Positions 38,943-47,858 of a stretch of DNA of 64,000 bases are shown here, in pieces. Source of the DNA: JBAOHV01 sp963714875 (GTDB taxonomy: Bacteria; Actinomycetota; Acidimicrobiia; Acidimicrobiales; Microtrichaceae). Both the position numbers and the translations under genes were made by a program. The notes under the pieces were generated by a model. The model was not told the origin of the DNA, did not search any database, and was given only the letters and a program-made list of their open reading frames with translations. The DNA lies in assembly GCA_963714875.1 (NCBI GenBank), contig CAVQQI010000014.1, positions 124,001 through 188,000 of the forward strand, written 5' to 3'. Position 1 is the stretch's first letter; the number at the start of each line of letters is the position of its first letter.

Positions 38943-41099
38943 TCAACGTCCGTCGCCGTGACCGTTCCGGTCGGGGGCATCGTCGGCGAAGATCGATGCC
39001 GCGAGCGACTCGTCCGCAGCGACCGCACGGTCACCACCCAGGTCCTTGGCCTGGAGCAGGCCGGCGTCGGCGACGCGCAGCACGGCGTCGCCATCGCTGC
39101 CGACGCTGGAATGGGCGATGCCGAACGAGCAGGTGAAGGGTGGCAGGGTCGTCGTCTCCAGCGTCCGGGCCAGTGCGGCGCGGACACGTGCGATCGCCTC
39201 CATCGAGATCTCCACCGACATGTTCGGGTAGACGAGCACGAACTCCTCGCCCCCGAGCCGCGCCACGACGTCGTTGCCCCGGACGTTGTCGCGCAACACA
39301 CCGGCGAAGAGCTGCAGGGCCCGGTCGCCGGTCTCGTGACCGAAGTTGTCGTTGAGGCGCTTGAACCGGTCCAGGTCGGCCAGGACCATCACGAACGGCG
39401 TGTCCCGCTCGAACAGCTCGGCGACCTGAGCCTCGAGGGTGCGGCGGTTCGGTAGTCCGGTGAGTCCATCGGTCGATGCCTCGTGCCGGCTGCTCTCCAG
39501 GGTCCTGAGCGCGCTGAAGCGGTTGCCGATGTGCGTGGCGAGGCCCACCAACTGCTCCACCACCGGGGCCCCCGGTGGCGAGCCGTCCCGATCGACCATG
39601 TGGACCACCCCCACCGGGCGCCCGGCGACCGTCACCGGCACGCACACCGCTGAGCACGGACCGTCGGGGCGATCCCTGAGCTTCGGGCAGGCGTTGATCG
39701 ACTCCGAGCTGTCGAACACCGACACCTGACCACGCCGGAGCGCGACGCAGGCGACGGTGGTGTCCACCGGGCAACCGGGCGACGGCACCGTCGGGTTGGC
39801 CGCAACCTCCTGGAGCACCGTGGAGCCCCGCTCGGCCAGCAGGAGCTCGACACGGCGACCACCGCCGAGCTCCCCGAGGGCGCGCTCGAGCACCGCGTGG
39901 CTCGACGGCTCGTCCTCGGCCAGCTCGAGCGCCTCGAGGATCCGACGACTCTGCTCACCCCAGTCGGCGCGGCGCCGCAACTCGGCCTGCTCGGCGCCGA
40001 TGAGCACCGACCGACGTTGCAGCTCGACCGCCAGCCACGTCAGCTCGGGATAGCCCCGCGGCACCACCTGCTGCATCGGGGAACCCGCCCCGAGTCGATC
40101 GAGCATCACGCGCAGGTCGGCCACCGGGTGGTCGAGCCCCCATCGCAGGCGTCGCCGGGACAGCTCGGCTGCCACCAGCGCTCCCACCGAGCCGACCAGC
40201 AGCACCACGAGCGCCAGCGAGCGGGCCGCAGCGGCCGAGTCGCTCGAGTCGGCGCGTTGCGACTCGCTCGCGCCGACCGCGGCGGCGGACGCCTCGACCG
40301 CATCGGCGTGAGAGCGTTCGAGGGCGCTGAGCTCGTTGCCGAGCTCGATCGGAGCGTCACCCGAGCGGTCCATCGCACCGTCGATCTGGTCGACGAACGT
40401 CCGGCGTGCGGAAGCGGCTCGGTCGAGCGCGTCCTCCACATCGTCGGTGGGCGGGGCAGCGGAGCGCTCGCCGGCTGCATCGCCGACCAACGCCGGCAGC
40501 GCATCAGCGGCGTCGACGCGCTGGCCGACCCCGGCAGCGACGGCGCCCAGCACCGAGGCCCACACGTCATCGATCGCGTCGGCGCGTCCCTCCTCGAACG
40601 TCGCGACGGCCTGCCAGTCGTCGGCCCGCGCCTGCAGCACGCTGGAACGGGCCACCGCCATGCCGGCGAGCACGAGGGTCACGACGAGCACGACGAGGGC
40701 GGGGCTGACGACACGGAGCACCCGGTGCGACACGGGCGCAGGCGGTGCTGCCGGCACGTCGCCATGGCCAGGGGCCGCCGGCGCCCCGGAGGGCGCCGGG
40801 GACGGCGGGGACGGCGGGGCAGCAGCGGCCACCTCGGGCGAACGCCGTTCGACGGTCGGGGCCGTGGAGGACACCGAGACCGGCGCACCGGTGGACGCGC
40901 CGGGCGGACGCAGATCGACGACCGTGTCATCTCGAGTTGCGTCATCGTGGGCGGCGTCGTCCCGAGCCGCGTCATCGTGGGCGGCCACGGTGGGACCGTC
41001 GGCAACTCCGGGGACGCGGGGAGCGCGACGCGACGACATGTGGACCACGGCGTCGTCGGGCTCGGACGCGGGGGATCGTGGATCGTGGTCGGACTTCAA
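38943..41099 (-). CDS. GGDEF diguanylate cyclase with membrane sensor and GAF-like domain
   Basis: 718 aa. Low-complexity N-terminus with D-D-A-x-x-D repeats, a first membrane helix (about 133-152), an extracytoplasmic helical domain, a second helix near 290, a linker, a GAF-like domain (about 380-530) and a GGDEF domain with active site R-L-G-G-E-E-F. An inhibitory I-site R-G-N-D lies five residues before it (R-x2-D-x5-GGEEF), so product feedback is expected. The GAF-like domain has several Cys (C-P-V; A-C-V; C-P-K; C-S-A-V-C), which might bind a ligand. It makes c-di-GMP. Convergent with the M15 gene, 27 bp apart. Confidence 0.93.
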   Translation of the reverse strand: MKSDHDPRSPASEPDDAVVHMSSRRAPRVPGVADGPTVAAHDDAARDDAAHDDATRDDTVVDLRPPGASTGAPVSVSSTAPTVERRSPEVAAAAPPSPPSPAPSGAPAAPGHGDVPAAPPAPVSHRVLRVVSPALVVLVVTLVLAGMAVARSSVLQARADDWQAVATFEEGRADAIDDVWASVLGAVAAGVGQRVDAADALPALVGDAAGERSAAPPTDDVEDALDRAASARRTFVDQIDGAMDRSGDAPIELGNELSALERSHADAVEASAAAVGASESQRADSSDSAAAARSLALVVLLVGSVGALVAAELSRRRLRWGLDHPVADLRVMLDRLGAGSPMQQVVPRGYPELTWLAVELQRRSVLIGAEQAELRRRADWGEQSRRILEALELAEDEPSSHAVLERALGELGGGRRVELLLAERGSTVLQEVAANPTVPSPGCPVDTTVACVALRRGQVSVFDSSESINACPKLRDRPDGPCSAVCVPVTVAGRPVGVVHMVDRDGSPPGAPVVEQLVGLATHIGNRFSALRTLESSRHEASTDGLTGLPNRRTLEAQVAELFERDTPFVMVLADLDRFKRLNDNFGHETGDRALQLFAGVLRDNVRGNDVVARLGGEEFVLVYPNMSVEISMEAIARVRAALARTLETTTLPPFTCSFGIAHSSVGSDGDAVLRVADAGLLQAKDLGGDRAVAADESLAASIFADDAPDRNGHGDGR
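40939..40984. repeat. 30-bp-period repeat inside the cyclase gene
   Basis: The 16-bp sequence GCGTCATCGTGGGCGG occurs at 40939-40954 and 40969-40984, exactly 30 bp apart, coding for a ten-residue repeat of the type A-H-D-D-A-x-R-D-D in the cyclase N-terminus. Confidence 0.75.
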
Positions 41100-41489
41100 C
41101 GCGCCATGCTCCCCAGCATCACCGCGAGGGTAGTCGGCGCCTCCGACATCGGAACCGACCCGGTCTCGGACGGTCCCGCTGGCCGAACGGCGCTCGAACG
41201 AGTTGGATCGCGCGCGACTCGCGTTCGATCAGTCCCTCTACGCGCGAAACGCGTCGGCAATTGTTCCCGACGACGAAGTTCTGCTTGCGTCCACGGCACT
41301 TTCAGCACTACTCAAGACATGTTCGTCATTCCTCGCCCCCAGGCGCAGGAGTCGACGGCGCCAGAAGGGGGAGGTCACCGTGGTTCGCCACGGGCATCGA
41401 CTCCTGAACGAAGTGAACCACCTCCCCGGGGGGTGGTTGCTGGAGCGTCCTGCGCCGGCAGATCCGAGCGAACAGGGAGACAACAGGCG
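41100..41489 (+). other. 390-bp gene-free region, probable 5' leader of the exported protein
   Basis: No convincing gene was seen here; a frame at 41203-41508 lacks recognisable features and crosses the next start. The 3' half folds into several stems (see the structured-RNA entry). The left part, 41100-41345, is GC-rich with no clear motif. Confidence 0.5.
41346..41438 (+). ncRNA. Candidate structured 5' leader RNA
   Basis: A perfect 10-bp long-range stem (41346-41355 with 41397-41406) encloses a 6-bp UUCG-tetraloop hairpin (41378-41393). GAAGTG (41410-41415) and a second hairpin (41416-41438, nine pairs) follow. GGGGAGGT (41368-41375) is fully complementary to ACCTCCCC (41420-41427), which would replace the second hairpin. 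This is a switch-like arrangement ending 51 bp before the ATG of the exported protein. No known riboswitch core was recognised. Confidence 0.4.
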
Positions 41490-43328
41490 ATGCGAGATCG
41501 AACCATGAGGCGGACCTCACCAGGACGCCGCAGCGGTGCAGCAATCCTGGTCACCGCAGTGCTGTCGCTGCTGTTGGTCGCGGTCACCAGCGGCACCGCG
41601 ACCTCTGCTGCGCCGGTCAACGCCACGATCAACACCAGCTGTGGCGCCCGCGACGGCGACCCGGCGACGATCGACGCGCTCAACCAGGCCGCGCTCATCA
41701 TCGGATCCAACCGGCTGGCCCTCCAGCTCAACATCACCGCCAACGACATCCCGGAGTCAGCCGGCCTCGACCAGGAGATCGACGCCCGCTTCAACGTCAG
41801 CGCCACGCTCGACCAGGCGCTCATCGACGGGGCAGCCGCGCTCATCCCCTCGATCCCGGTCAGCAACATCGGCGGCACGCTGCTGGTCAACGGGCCCAGC
41901 TCGGTGGGCTCGTTCCCCGTCTCGGCGCCGAACACCGTCCTGAGCCCGGTCGCCGGCCAGCCGGCCAACGTCAACCTCGGCACCGTCGGCGGACCGATCA
42001 CGACGACCGGCGGCGGCATCATCACCTACCGCGTCGGTTCGGTGCAGTTCGACTCCACCCTGGCCGTCCCCGCAGCGGGACTGAACTTCAACCTCAAGCT
42101 GCGGTGCACGGTGCAGGGCTCGAACCTGATCGCCCGCACCACGGTGCGCGATCCGGACGCACCGACGTTCACTCCCGAGGTCCTCTCGCTCGAGGCCGAT
42201 CCCGGCCAGACCGTGACCGCCGACCTCCTCAACGACGTGATCACGCCGGGCAAGACGCCGCTGCTGCCCGAGACCCTGGAGATCGTCGACCCGCCCGCCG
42301 GAGGAACGGCGTCGATCACCGGCGGCGTGTTCTCCTTCGCCGCTCCCACCGAGCCCGGCACCTACTCCACCACCGTGCAGGTCTGTGGTGCTCCCAAGCC
42401 GGACTCCGGAATCCCCGGTGTCTCCGAGGAGCAGGCGATCACCCTGGGCGCCAACTGGGCCGGTAGCGGCTCCGGAGGCCTCACCGCCCGGCCCGTCGCC
42501 TTCTCGCTGAAGGTCGGCGACGACGCGGAGACCCCGCTCATCTGGACCATCAACGGTCGTCAGAAGCCACTCCTGCTCCCCGAGCCGACACCCGAGAACT
42601 GGGCGCCGGAGAACCGGGCAGGCGACGTCGGCGCCTATGCCTTCGCCACCACCTATGCCCGCCCCACCGCAGCCCAGGTGCGCGGGGCACTCGAGGCCGT
42701 GCCCGCCATCGGCGCCGGCAACGTCGAGGTCACCGAGGTGCTCGACGAGTCCGGCAAGCTGACCGGCTTCGCCATCGAGTACATCAACGAGCGCGCCGAG
42801 CAGCAGATGCCCAACATCAGCCTGGGCCAGTGGTACGCCGTGCCGCCCCAGGAGGCGCTGGACCGTCTGCTCGGCACGCTGACCGAGCTGCTCCCCGGTG
42901 GCGACGGCGGGGGAACCGACGGCGACACCCCTGCTCCTGCCTCACCGTTCGAGGGACTGGACGCACGGGTCCCCGCCGATCAGCGTGCGGGCGACGCCAT
43001 CTTCGCCGAGGAGTTCGCTGCGGGGCGCATCCCGCTGCCCGAACTGTGGGATGCCTACCTGGCGTTCCGCCTGATCGACCCGATCATCGCCTCGGCACCG
43101 GAGATCATCGCCTTCATCACCAACCTCTTCCCGACGAAGGCCGAAGCCTCCACGACCACCGAGGGCGAGGATCCGACGCCGCCCCAGCCGCTGTGCGCAC
43201 AGGGCATCATCGACGTCACGGTCGTCGAGGTGGCATCGGCGACCACCCTGCCCCCGGGATCGGACGTGGCAGGTGGGACCCAGGTCGCCGGCACCGCGCA
43301 GACCCAGCCGATCGGGTTCGTCGGCTGA
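41490..43328 (+). CDS. Large exported protein, function unknown
   Basis: 612 aa from the ATG at 41490; M-R-R-T at 41505 is an alternative. Signal peptide with hydrophobic core A-I-L-V-T-A-V-L-S-L-L-L-V-A-V and processing near A-T-S-A-A. The mature protein has beta-rich domains with few Cys (N-T-S-C, L-R-C-T-V, V-Q-V-C). Its middle (D-P-P-A-G-G-T-A-S-I-T-G-G-V-F-S-F) looks Ig-like or dehydratase-like, with a C-terminal Pro/Gly/Thr linker. No catalytic motif and no anchor were seen. It is preceded by the structured leader and followed by a strong hairpin. The upstream in-frame extension to 39897 is antisense to the cyclase and not coding. Confidence 0.75.
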   Translation: MRDRTMRRTSPGRRSGAAILVTAVLSLLLVAVTSGTATSAAPVNATINTSCGARDGDPATIDALNQAALIIGSNRLALQLNITANDIPESAGLDQEIDARFNVSATLDQALIDGAAALIPSIPVSNIGGTLLVNGPSSVGSFPVSAPNTVLSPVAGQPANVNLGTVGGPITTTGGGIITYRVGSVQFDSTLAVPAAGLNFNLKLRCTVQGSNLIARTTVRDPDAPTFTPEVLSLEADPGQTVTADLLNDVITPGKTPLLPETLEIVDPPAGGTASITGGVFSFAAPTEPGTYSTTVQVCGAPKPDSGIPGVSEEQAITLGANWAGSGSGGLTARPVAFSLKVGDDAETPLIWTINGRQKPLLLPEPTPENWAPENRAGDVGAYAFATTYARPTAAQVRGALEAVPAIGAGNVEVTEVLDESGKLTGFAIEYINERAEQQMPNISLGQWYAVPPQEALDRLLGTLTELLPGGDGGGTDGDTPAPASPFEGLDARVPADQRAGDAIFAEEFAAGRIPLPELWDAYLAFRLIDPIIASAPEIIAFITNLFPTKAEASTTTEGEDPTPPQPLCAQGIIDVTVVEVASATTLPPGSDVAGGTQVAGTAQTQPIGFVG

Positions 43329-43399
43329 TCCGGCCGATCGGTTCGGTGCCCCCGACGGCGCCCATCCGGCCGATCACGCAACGAGCAGCTCCACCGACA

Positions 43400-43431
43400 C
43401 TCGGGGTGTGTCCCACAGGACACACCCCGAG
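43400..43431. terminator. Strong terminator hairpin
   Basis: Perfect 14-bp stem with a 4-base loop (43400-43413 / 43418-43431), 71 bp past the exported-protein gene. No U-tract. Confidence 0.7.
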
Positions 43432-43498
43432 CCGCGTCACGTGCACCGCCGCCGACCTGTCGCTGCTCACTGTCACAGCGGTCCGAGATGATGCAGCC

Positions 43499-43948
43499 AT
43501 GTCCACCTCGACCGCCGTCCCCACCCGTCGGGCACACGCCGTGCCCATGCACGCCCCCCTCCGCCGCCACCGGTCCGACGTGGCCCGCTGGGCACTCGCC
43601 CACGGCCATCCGATCGAGCGGGACGCGCTGGCCGCCATCGTCGCGGTTCGTGCCGACCCGGTCACGGGCCGACTCGACCACCGATGGGACGTCGATGAGG
43701 TGGAACAGGTCATGTGGGCCGCAGTGCCGATGTGGTGCGCAGCACACCACATCGATCTGCCTGCAGACCTGGCCACCACGCTCGGGACCTACCTGCGCTA
43801 CCTCTCGGCACACCGATCCCTCGCACCGGGTTCCGACGCGATCCTGGTGCTGCGCCGCTCGGTGGCGGACCACCGACCCGGACCGGCCCGCAGTCGCTCC
43901 CGGCACCCCGCATCATCACAGGGTGCTCCGGTGCTGCCGATCTGTTGA
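43499..43948 (+). CDS. Conserved hypothetical protein
   Basis: 149 aa, soluble, not recognised. Helical composition with W-D-V-D-E-V-E-Q-V-M-W and a compact His/Trp-containing middle (M-W-C-A-A-H-H-I-D-L-P). The longer frame into upstream DNA crosses the terminator, so the ATG at 43499 was used. It is convergent with the esterase at 43994. Confidence 0.55.
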   Translation: MSTSTAVPTRRAHAVPMHAPLRRHRSDVARWALAHGHPIERDALAAIVAVRADPVTGRLDHRWDVDEVEQVMWAAVPMWCAAHHIDLPADLATTLGTYLRYLSAHRSLAPGSDAILVLRRSVADHRPGPARSRSRHPASSQGAPVLPIC

Positions 43949-43993
43949 ACCGCAACAGCCGGTTCGTGCCGGCGAGATGCCGAGCCGTGCGGC

Positions 43994-44974
43994 TCAGCGC
44001 AGGTCGAAGAACCTGAGCAGCTCGTCCAGCGGGTCGAACTGGCCGTTCGTCGGCCACACATGGCCCTTGCCCGGCACCGTCACCAGCTCGACACGGGTTC
44101 CTGCAGCGCAGTCGGCCCATATCGTGCGCACCACGTCGGCCTCGGTGGTCACCACCGGTGCAGCGCCGCAGCCGTCGGCCCGGGCCCACGCCGCGACCGA
44201 GTCCTGCACCGGCGGGAACGGCGCTGCGGACAGCACCGAGCCCAGCGCGATTCCCCCCTGGTACGGGATCACCAGGTCGGCATCGCCGTGCTGGTGCAGC
44301 AACGACACGGGACGCTCGGGCCGGCATCCACTCACGTTGGTTCCCGCCATCGGCGCGATCGCGGCGAACGCGTCGGGGTGATCGCAGGCGTACGCATAGG
44401 CGAACAACGCGCCGTTGGAGAACCCCGTCAGGTACATGCGGGCGGCATCGATGTCGTCGCGTGCGGTCAACGTCGCGAGCAGATCATCCATGAAGGCCGT
44501 GTCGGGCACCCCGAGCAGGTTCGCCGGAGGACAGCACGGACCCATGTTCCACGAATCGTTGACACCCTGGGGGAACACCGCGATGAACCGGTCCTCGGCC
44601 ACCGCGGCACGCCAGTCGGCGGTGCGTGACATCCCCATCGCGTTCACGCCCAGGCCGTGCAGCACCACCACCGAACCCAGCCGCTCCGACGGGCCCACCT
44701 CGGCGGGAGCGATGACCATGGCGGTTCGTTCGGCCCCGCCGACCTGCAGCGTCAGCTCGGAGACCTCGATGTCATCGGGTTCATCGGGACCCGATGAGGG
44801 CGGTGTCGTGGTCGGCGCTGCAGAGGTCGATGTGGTCGACGTCGTGGTGTCCACCTGCTCGGTGCCGCCGTCGCCGCCGAGCGACGCCACCAACACGATG
44901 AGCGAGATCACCACGACACCGCCCAGCGCCAGGCCGGCGACGACCCACTTGGTCCGCAGCGTTGAGTCCGACAC
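43994..44974 (-). CDS. Secreted polyester/feruloyl esterase-like hydrolase
   Basis: 326 aa. N-terminal membrane anchor or uncleaved signal (about 10-30), a Thr/Ser-rich linker, then an esterase domain: V-V-L-H-G-L-G (oxyanion), G-F-S-N-G-A (nucleophile Ser), H-G-D-A-D-L-V-I-P-Y (Asp region) and H-V-W-P (His). This is the layout of PHB-depolymerase/LpqC-like enzymes. C-C-P-P and other Cys pairs fit a secreted fold. It is divergent from the acyl-CoA dehydrogenase at 45145. Confidence 0.88.
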   Translation of the reverse strand: MSDSTLRTKWVVAGLALGGVVVISLIVLVASLGGDGGTEQVDTTTSTTSTSAAPTTTPPSSGPDEPDDIEVSELTLQVGGAERTAMVIAPAEVGPSERLGSVVVLHGLGVNAMGMSRTADWRAAVAEDRFIAVFPQGVNDSWNMGPCCPPANLLGVPDTAFMDDLLATLTARDDIDAARMYLTGFSNGALFAYAYACDHPDAFAAIAPMAGTNVSGCRPERPVSLLHQHGDADLVIPYQGGIALGSVLSAAPFPPVQDSVAAWARADGCGAAPVVTTEADVVRTIWADCAAGTRVELVTVPGKGHVWPTNGQFDPLDELLRFFDLR

Positions 44975-45110
44975 CCGCTCCCTCTCGTCCCGACGGCCGA
45001 TGAGGCGGCCCGATACGTGCGACGGAGTGTACGGGGGGCGACCCGCTGGTCCGTGTCGTGGGTGGCTCTGCGGGGTCCACTTCCGTCCCGTCGGCCCAAC
45101 GACCGCGTTT

Positions 45111-45125
45111 CTGACGGGTCGTCAG
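45111..45125. promoter_or_regulatory. Candidate operator CTGAC-N5-GTCAG
   Basis: CTGACGGGTCGTCAG, 20 bp before the GTG of the acyl-CoA dehydrogenase. A near-identical site (13/15) is at 50199 before an SDR gene. A -10-like TTAGCT at 45132-45137 lies seven bases before the GTG, which suits a leaderless transcript. Confidence 0.55.
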
Positions 45126-45144
45126 TTCGCGTTAGCTTGACCTC

Positions 45145-46372
45145 GTGAGTGCTTCCACCTCATCGACCGTGACCGGCGCCGAGATCCCCGACGAGTCGAG
45201 CTTCCGCGAGTCGATCCGCGACTGGATGGTCGATCACCTGCGCGGCGAGTTCGCCATCCTGCGCCACCGCGGTGGACCGGGCGACGAGCACGCGTTCGTC
45301 GAGGAGCGCATGGCCTGGGAACGCGAACTGGCCGACGGAGGCTGGACCTGCGTCGGGTGGCCCACCGAGCACGGCGGGCGAGGGCTCCCGATCCACCTCG
45401 AGGTCGCGTTCCACGAGGAGTACGCCCGGGCGGGAGGCCCCGGCAGGGCGGGACTCATCGGCGAAGGGCTGCTGGGCCCGACGCTCATCCACTTCGCCGA
45501 CCAGCAGATCCAGCAGCGCTTCCTGCCCGGCATCGTGTCGGGCACCGAGTTCTGGTGCCAGGGGTACTCCGAGCCCAACGCCGGCTCGGACCTGGCCAAC
45601 GTCTCGACCAGGGCTCGTCGCGAGGGCGACGAGTGGGTCATCGACGGCCAGAAGGTGTGGACCTCGCTCGCACAGTGGTCGGACTGGTGCTTCGTCGTCT
45701 GTCGCACCGAGGAGGGCTCGCAGCGCCACAAGGGACTGTCCTACCTGCTCGTCCCGATGGACCAGCCGGGCATCGAGATCCGCCCCATCCGACAGATCAC
45801 GGGCACCGCGGAGTTCAACGAGGTGTTCTTCGACGGTGCGCGCACGTCGGTCGAGCTCTGCGTCGGCGAACCCGGCGACGGCTGGAAGGTGGCCATGGGC
45901 ACGCTCGCGTTCGAGCGCGGCGTGCTCACCCTCGGCCAGCAGATGGCCTTCGAGCGAGAGCTCACCGAGATCACCGACACGGCACGCTCCCTCGGACGCA
46001 CCTCGGACCCGATCATGCGCCAGCGACTCGCGGCGGTCTGGTCACGCCTCCGGATCATGCGCTGGAACGCCACTGCGAGCCCTGCGCGTCGACGACGACG
46101 TCGCGCTGCCGCGCGAGGCGATGATCAACAAGCTGTACTGGGCGAACCTGCACCGGGACATGGGCGAGCTGGCGATGGACGTGCTCGGCGCCGCGTCGAT
46201 GCTGACCCGCTACTCCGAGGCCGACGAGGGCGACGCCGGCGAGCTCGAGATGGGACCAGCACACAAGCTGTTCTTCTTCACCCGTTCCGACACGATCTAC
46301 GGCGGTTCGGACGAGATCCAGCGCAACGTGATCGGCGAACGTGCGCTCGGGCTCCCCCGCGAACCCCGCTGA
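45145..46372 (+). CDS. Acyl-CoA dehydrogenase (apparent frameshift)
   Basis: About 408 aa when repaired. FAD-dependent alpha,beta-desaturation of an acyl-CoA. It shows W-C-Q-G-Y-S-E-P-N-A-G-S-D-L-A-N, the T-A-E-F-N-E-V-F-F-D region, and the C-terminal Y-G-G-S-D-E-I-Q-R-N-V-I-G-E-R. The usual Y-E-G catalytic Glu is replaced by Gly, as in many FadE-type heteromer subunits. One extra base near 46072 breaks the frame (W-N-A then L-R-A-L-R-V-D-D). A candidate operator lies just upstream. It heads a run of lipid genes (SDR, MaoC) on the same strand. Confidence 0.9.
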
Positions 46373-46415
46373 CCCGGCCCGATCAGACCGACCGCACGAG
46401 CGACAGGACACTCCG

Positions 46416-47199
46416 ATGGCACAACCCGCACCCACCGAGCCGCCCGGACGCGGCCTGCTCCAGGACCGCACCGTCGTCATCACCGCGGCTGCGGGCTCGG
46501 GCATCGGCGGCGCCCTCGCCCGACGATGCCTGCTCGAAGGCGCCCGGATCGTGATCTCCGACGCCCACGAGCGCCGGGTCGGCGAGACCGCCGACGCCCT
46601 CGGCGAGGAGTTCGGCACCCGACCCACCGCGCTGCGCTGCGACGTCACCTCCGAGGACGACGTGCAGACGCTGATGTCGACCGCGCATCGACGACCTGGG
46701 CCACATCGACGTCTGGATGAACAACGCCGGCCTCGGCGGCAACGGGCTGGTCACCGAGCTGACCGACGAGCAGTGGAACAAGGTGCTCGACGTGACCCTG
46801 ACCGGCACCTTCCGCTGCCTGCGAGCCGTGCTGCCGCACATGTACGAGCGTGGACAGGGCGCGATCGTCAACAACGCCTCGGTGCTCGGCTGGCGGGCGC
46901 AGGACCGCCAGGCCCACTACGCGGCTGCCAAGGCCGGCGTGATGGCACTCACCCGCTGCTCGGCGGTCGAGGCGGCCGAGCACGGCGTGCGCGTCAACGC
47001 CGTGGCACCCAGCCTGGCGATGCACCCGAACCTGGAGAAGGTCACACCGCCGGGACTGCTCGAGGAGCTCAAGGCCGCCGAGGCGTTCGGACGTGGCGCC
47101 GAGCCGTGGGAGGTCGCCAACGTCATGGTCTTCCTCGCCAGCGACCTGTCGACCTACATGACCGGCGAAGTGGTCCCGGTCTCCAGCCAGCACGCCTGA
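46416..47199 (+). CDS. Short-chain dehydrogenase/reductase (apparent frameshift)
   Basis: About 260 aa when repaired. Cofactor loop G-S-G-I-G-G-A in the first frame. The second frame carries N-N-A-G, the catalytic Ser in N-N-A-S-V-L-G and the Tyr-Lys pair Y-A-A-A-K (H-Y-A-A-A-K-A-G). One extra base at about 46686 separates T-A from I-D-D-L-G-H-I-D-V. Typical FabG/3-oxoacyl-type SDR. It starts 43 bp after the acyl-CoA dehydrogenase and is probably in the same operon. Confidence 0.9.
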
Positions 47200-47270
47200 C
47201 GGTCCCGCCACGACCGGGCGAGCTGATGGCCCGGAGCACCCACTCCCCGACTTCCACGAACGGAGCATCC

Positions 47271-47729
47271 ATGACCACCACCGTGTCGTCCCCCGCCGAC
47301 CTGCTCTCGCTCGACGGCGTCGACCTCGGCGTGACGCAGTGGTCGACGGTGAGCCAGGAGCAGGTGAACCTGTTCGCCGACGCGACCGGTGACCATCAGT
47401 GGATCCACGTCGATGTCGCCCGAGCCACCGCCGAATCACCCTTCGGCGGGCCCATCGCCCACGGCTACCTGACGCTGTCGTTGGTCAACCTGTTCCTGCC
47501 CGAACTGCTGGAGGTGCAGGGCGCGTCCATGGGCGTCAACGTGGGCCTCGACAAGGTGCGGTTCCCCGCGCCGGTACCGGTCGGCTCGCAGTTGCGCGGC
47601 CGCGGCCAGATCGTGTCGGTGCAGGAGGCGAAGGGCGGCGTACAGGTCACCGTGCGGGTCACCGTCGAGGCTGAGGGCTCCGACAAGCCGGTCTGCATCG
47701 CCGACACGGTGAGCCGCTTCCTCCCCTGA
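47271..47729 (+). CDS. MaoC-like (R)-specific enoyl-CoA hydratase
   Basis: 152 aa hotdog protein with the hydratase-2 motif D-A-T-G-D-H-Q-W-I-H-V-D and G-G-P-I-A-H-G-Y-L-T-L-S-L. The Asp and His of this segment are the catalytic pair. It hydrates trans-2-enoyl-CoA to the (R)-hydroxyacyl form. It follows the SDR by 71 bp on the same strand, so a dehydrogenase/SDR/hydratase set is encoded together. Confidence 0.93.
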   Translation: MTTTVSSPADLLSLDGVDLGVTQWSTVSQEQVNLFADATGDHQWIHVDVARATAESPFGGPIAHGYLTLSLVNLFLPELLEVQGASMGVNVGLDKVRFPAPVPVGSQLRGRGQIVSVQEAKGGVQVTVRVTVEAEGSDKPVCIADTVSRFLP

Positions 47730-47755
47730 CCGTGGGCGCTCAGCTGGCCCATGTT

Positions 47756-47771
47756 GTTACCCGTGGGTAAC
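47756..47771. promoter_or_regulatory. Palindrome GTTACCC-GT-GGGTAAC
   Basis: Near-perfect 16-bp inverted repeat (7-bp arms), 87 bp upstream of the thiolase start and 26 bp past the MaoC gene. Its size and symmetry suit a TetR- or GntR-family regulator. Confidence 0.5.
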
Positions 47772-47858
47772 CTGCCGACCGTGGCCGGCACCCGAGCCGG
47801 ACCAGCAATCCACACACCGGAGGCCGTCAGCGGTCTCCGCATGCCCTGAGGGGGACAC

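Noticed and set aside
39897..41489. Upstream extension of the exported protein's frame
   Set aside because: It runs antisense to the diguanylate cyclase and the signal peptide begins only at 41490.
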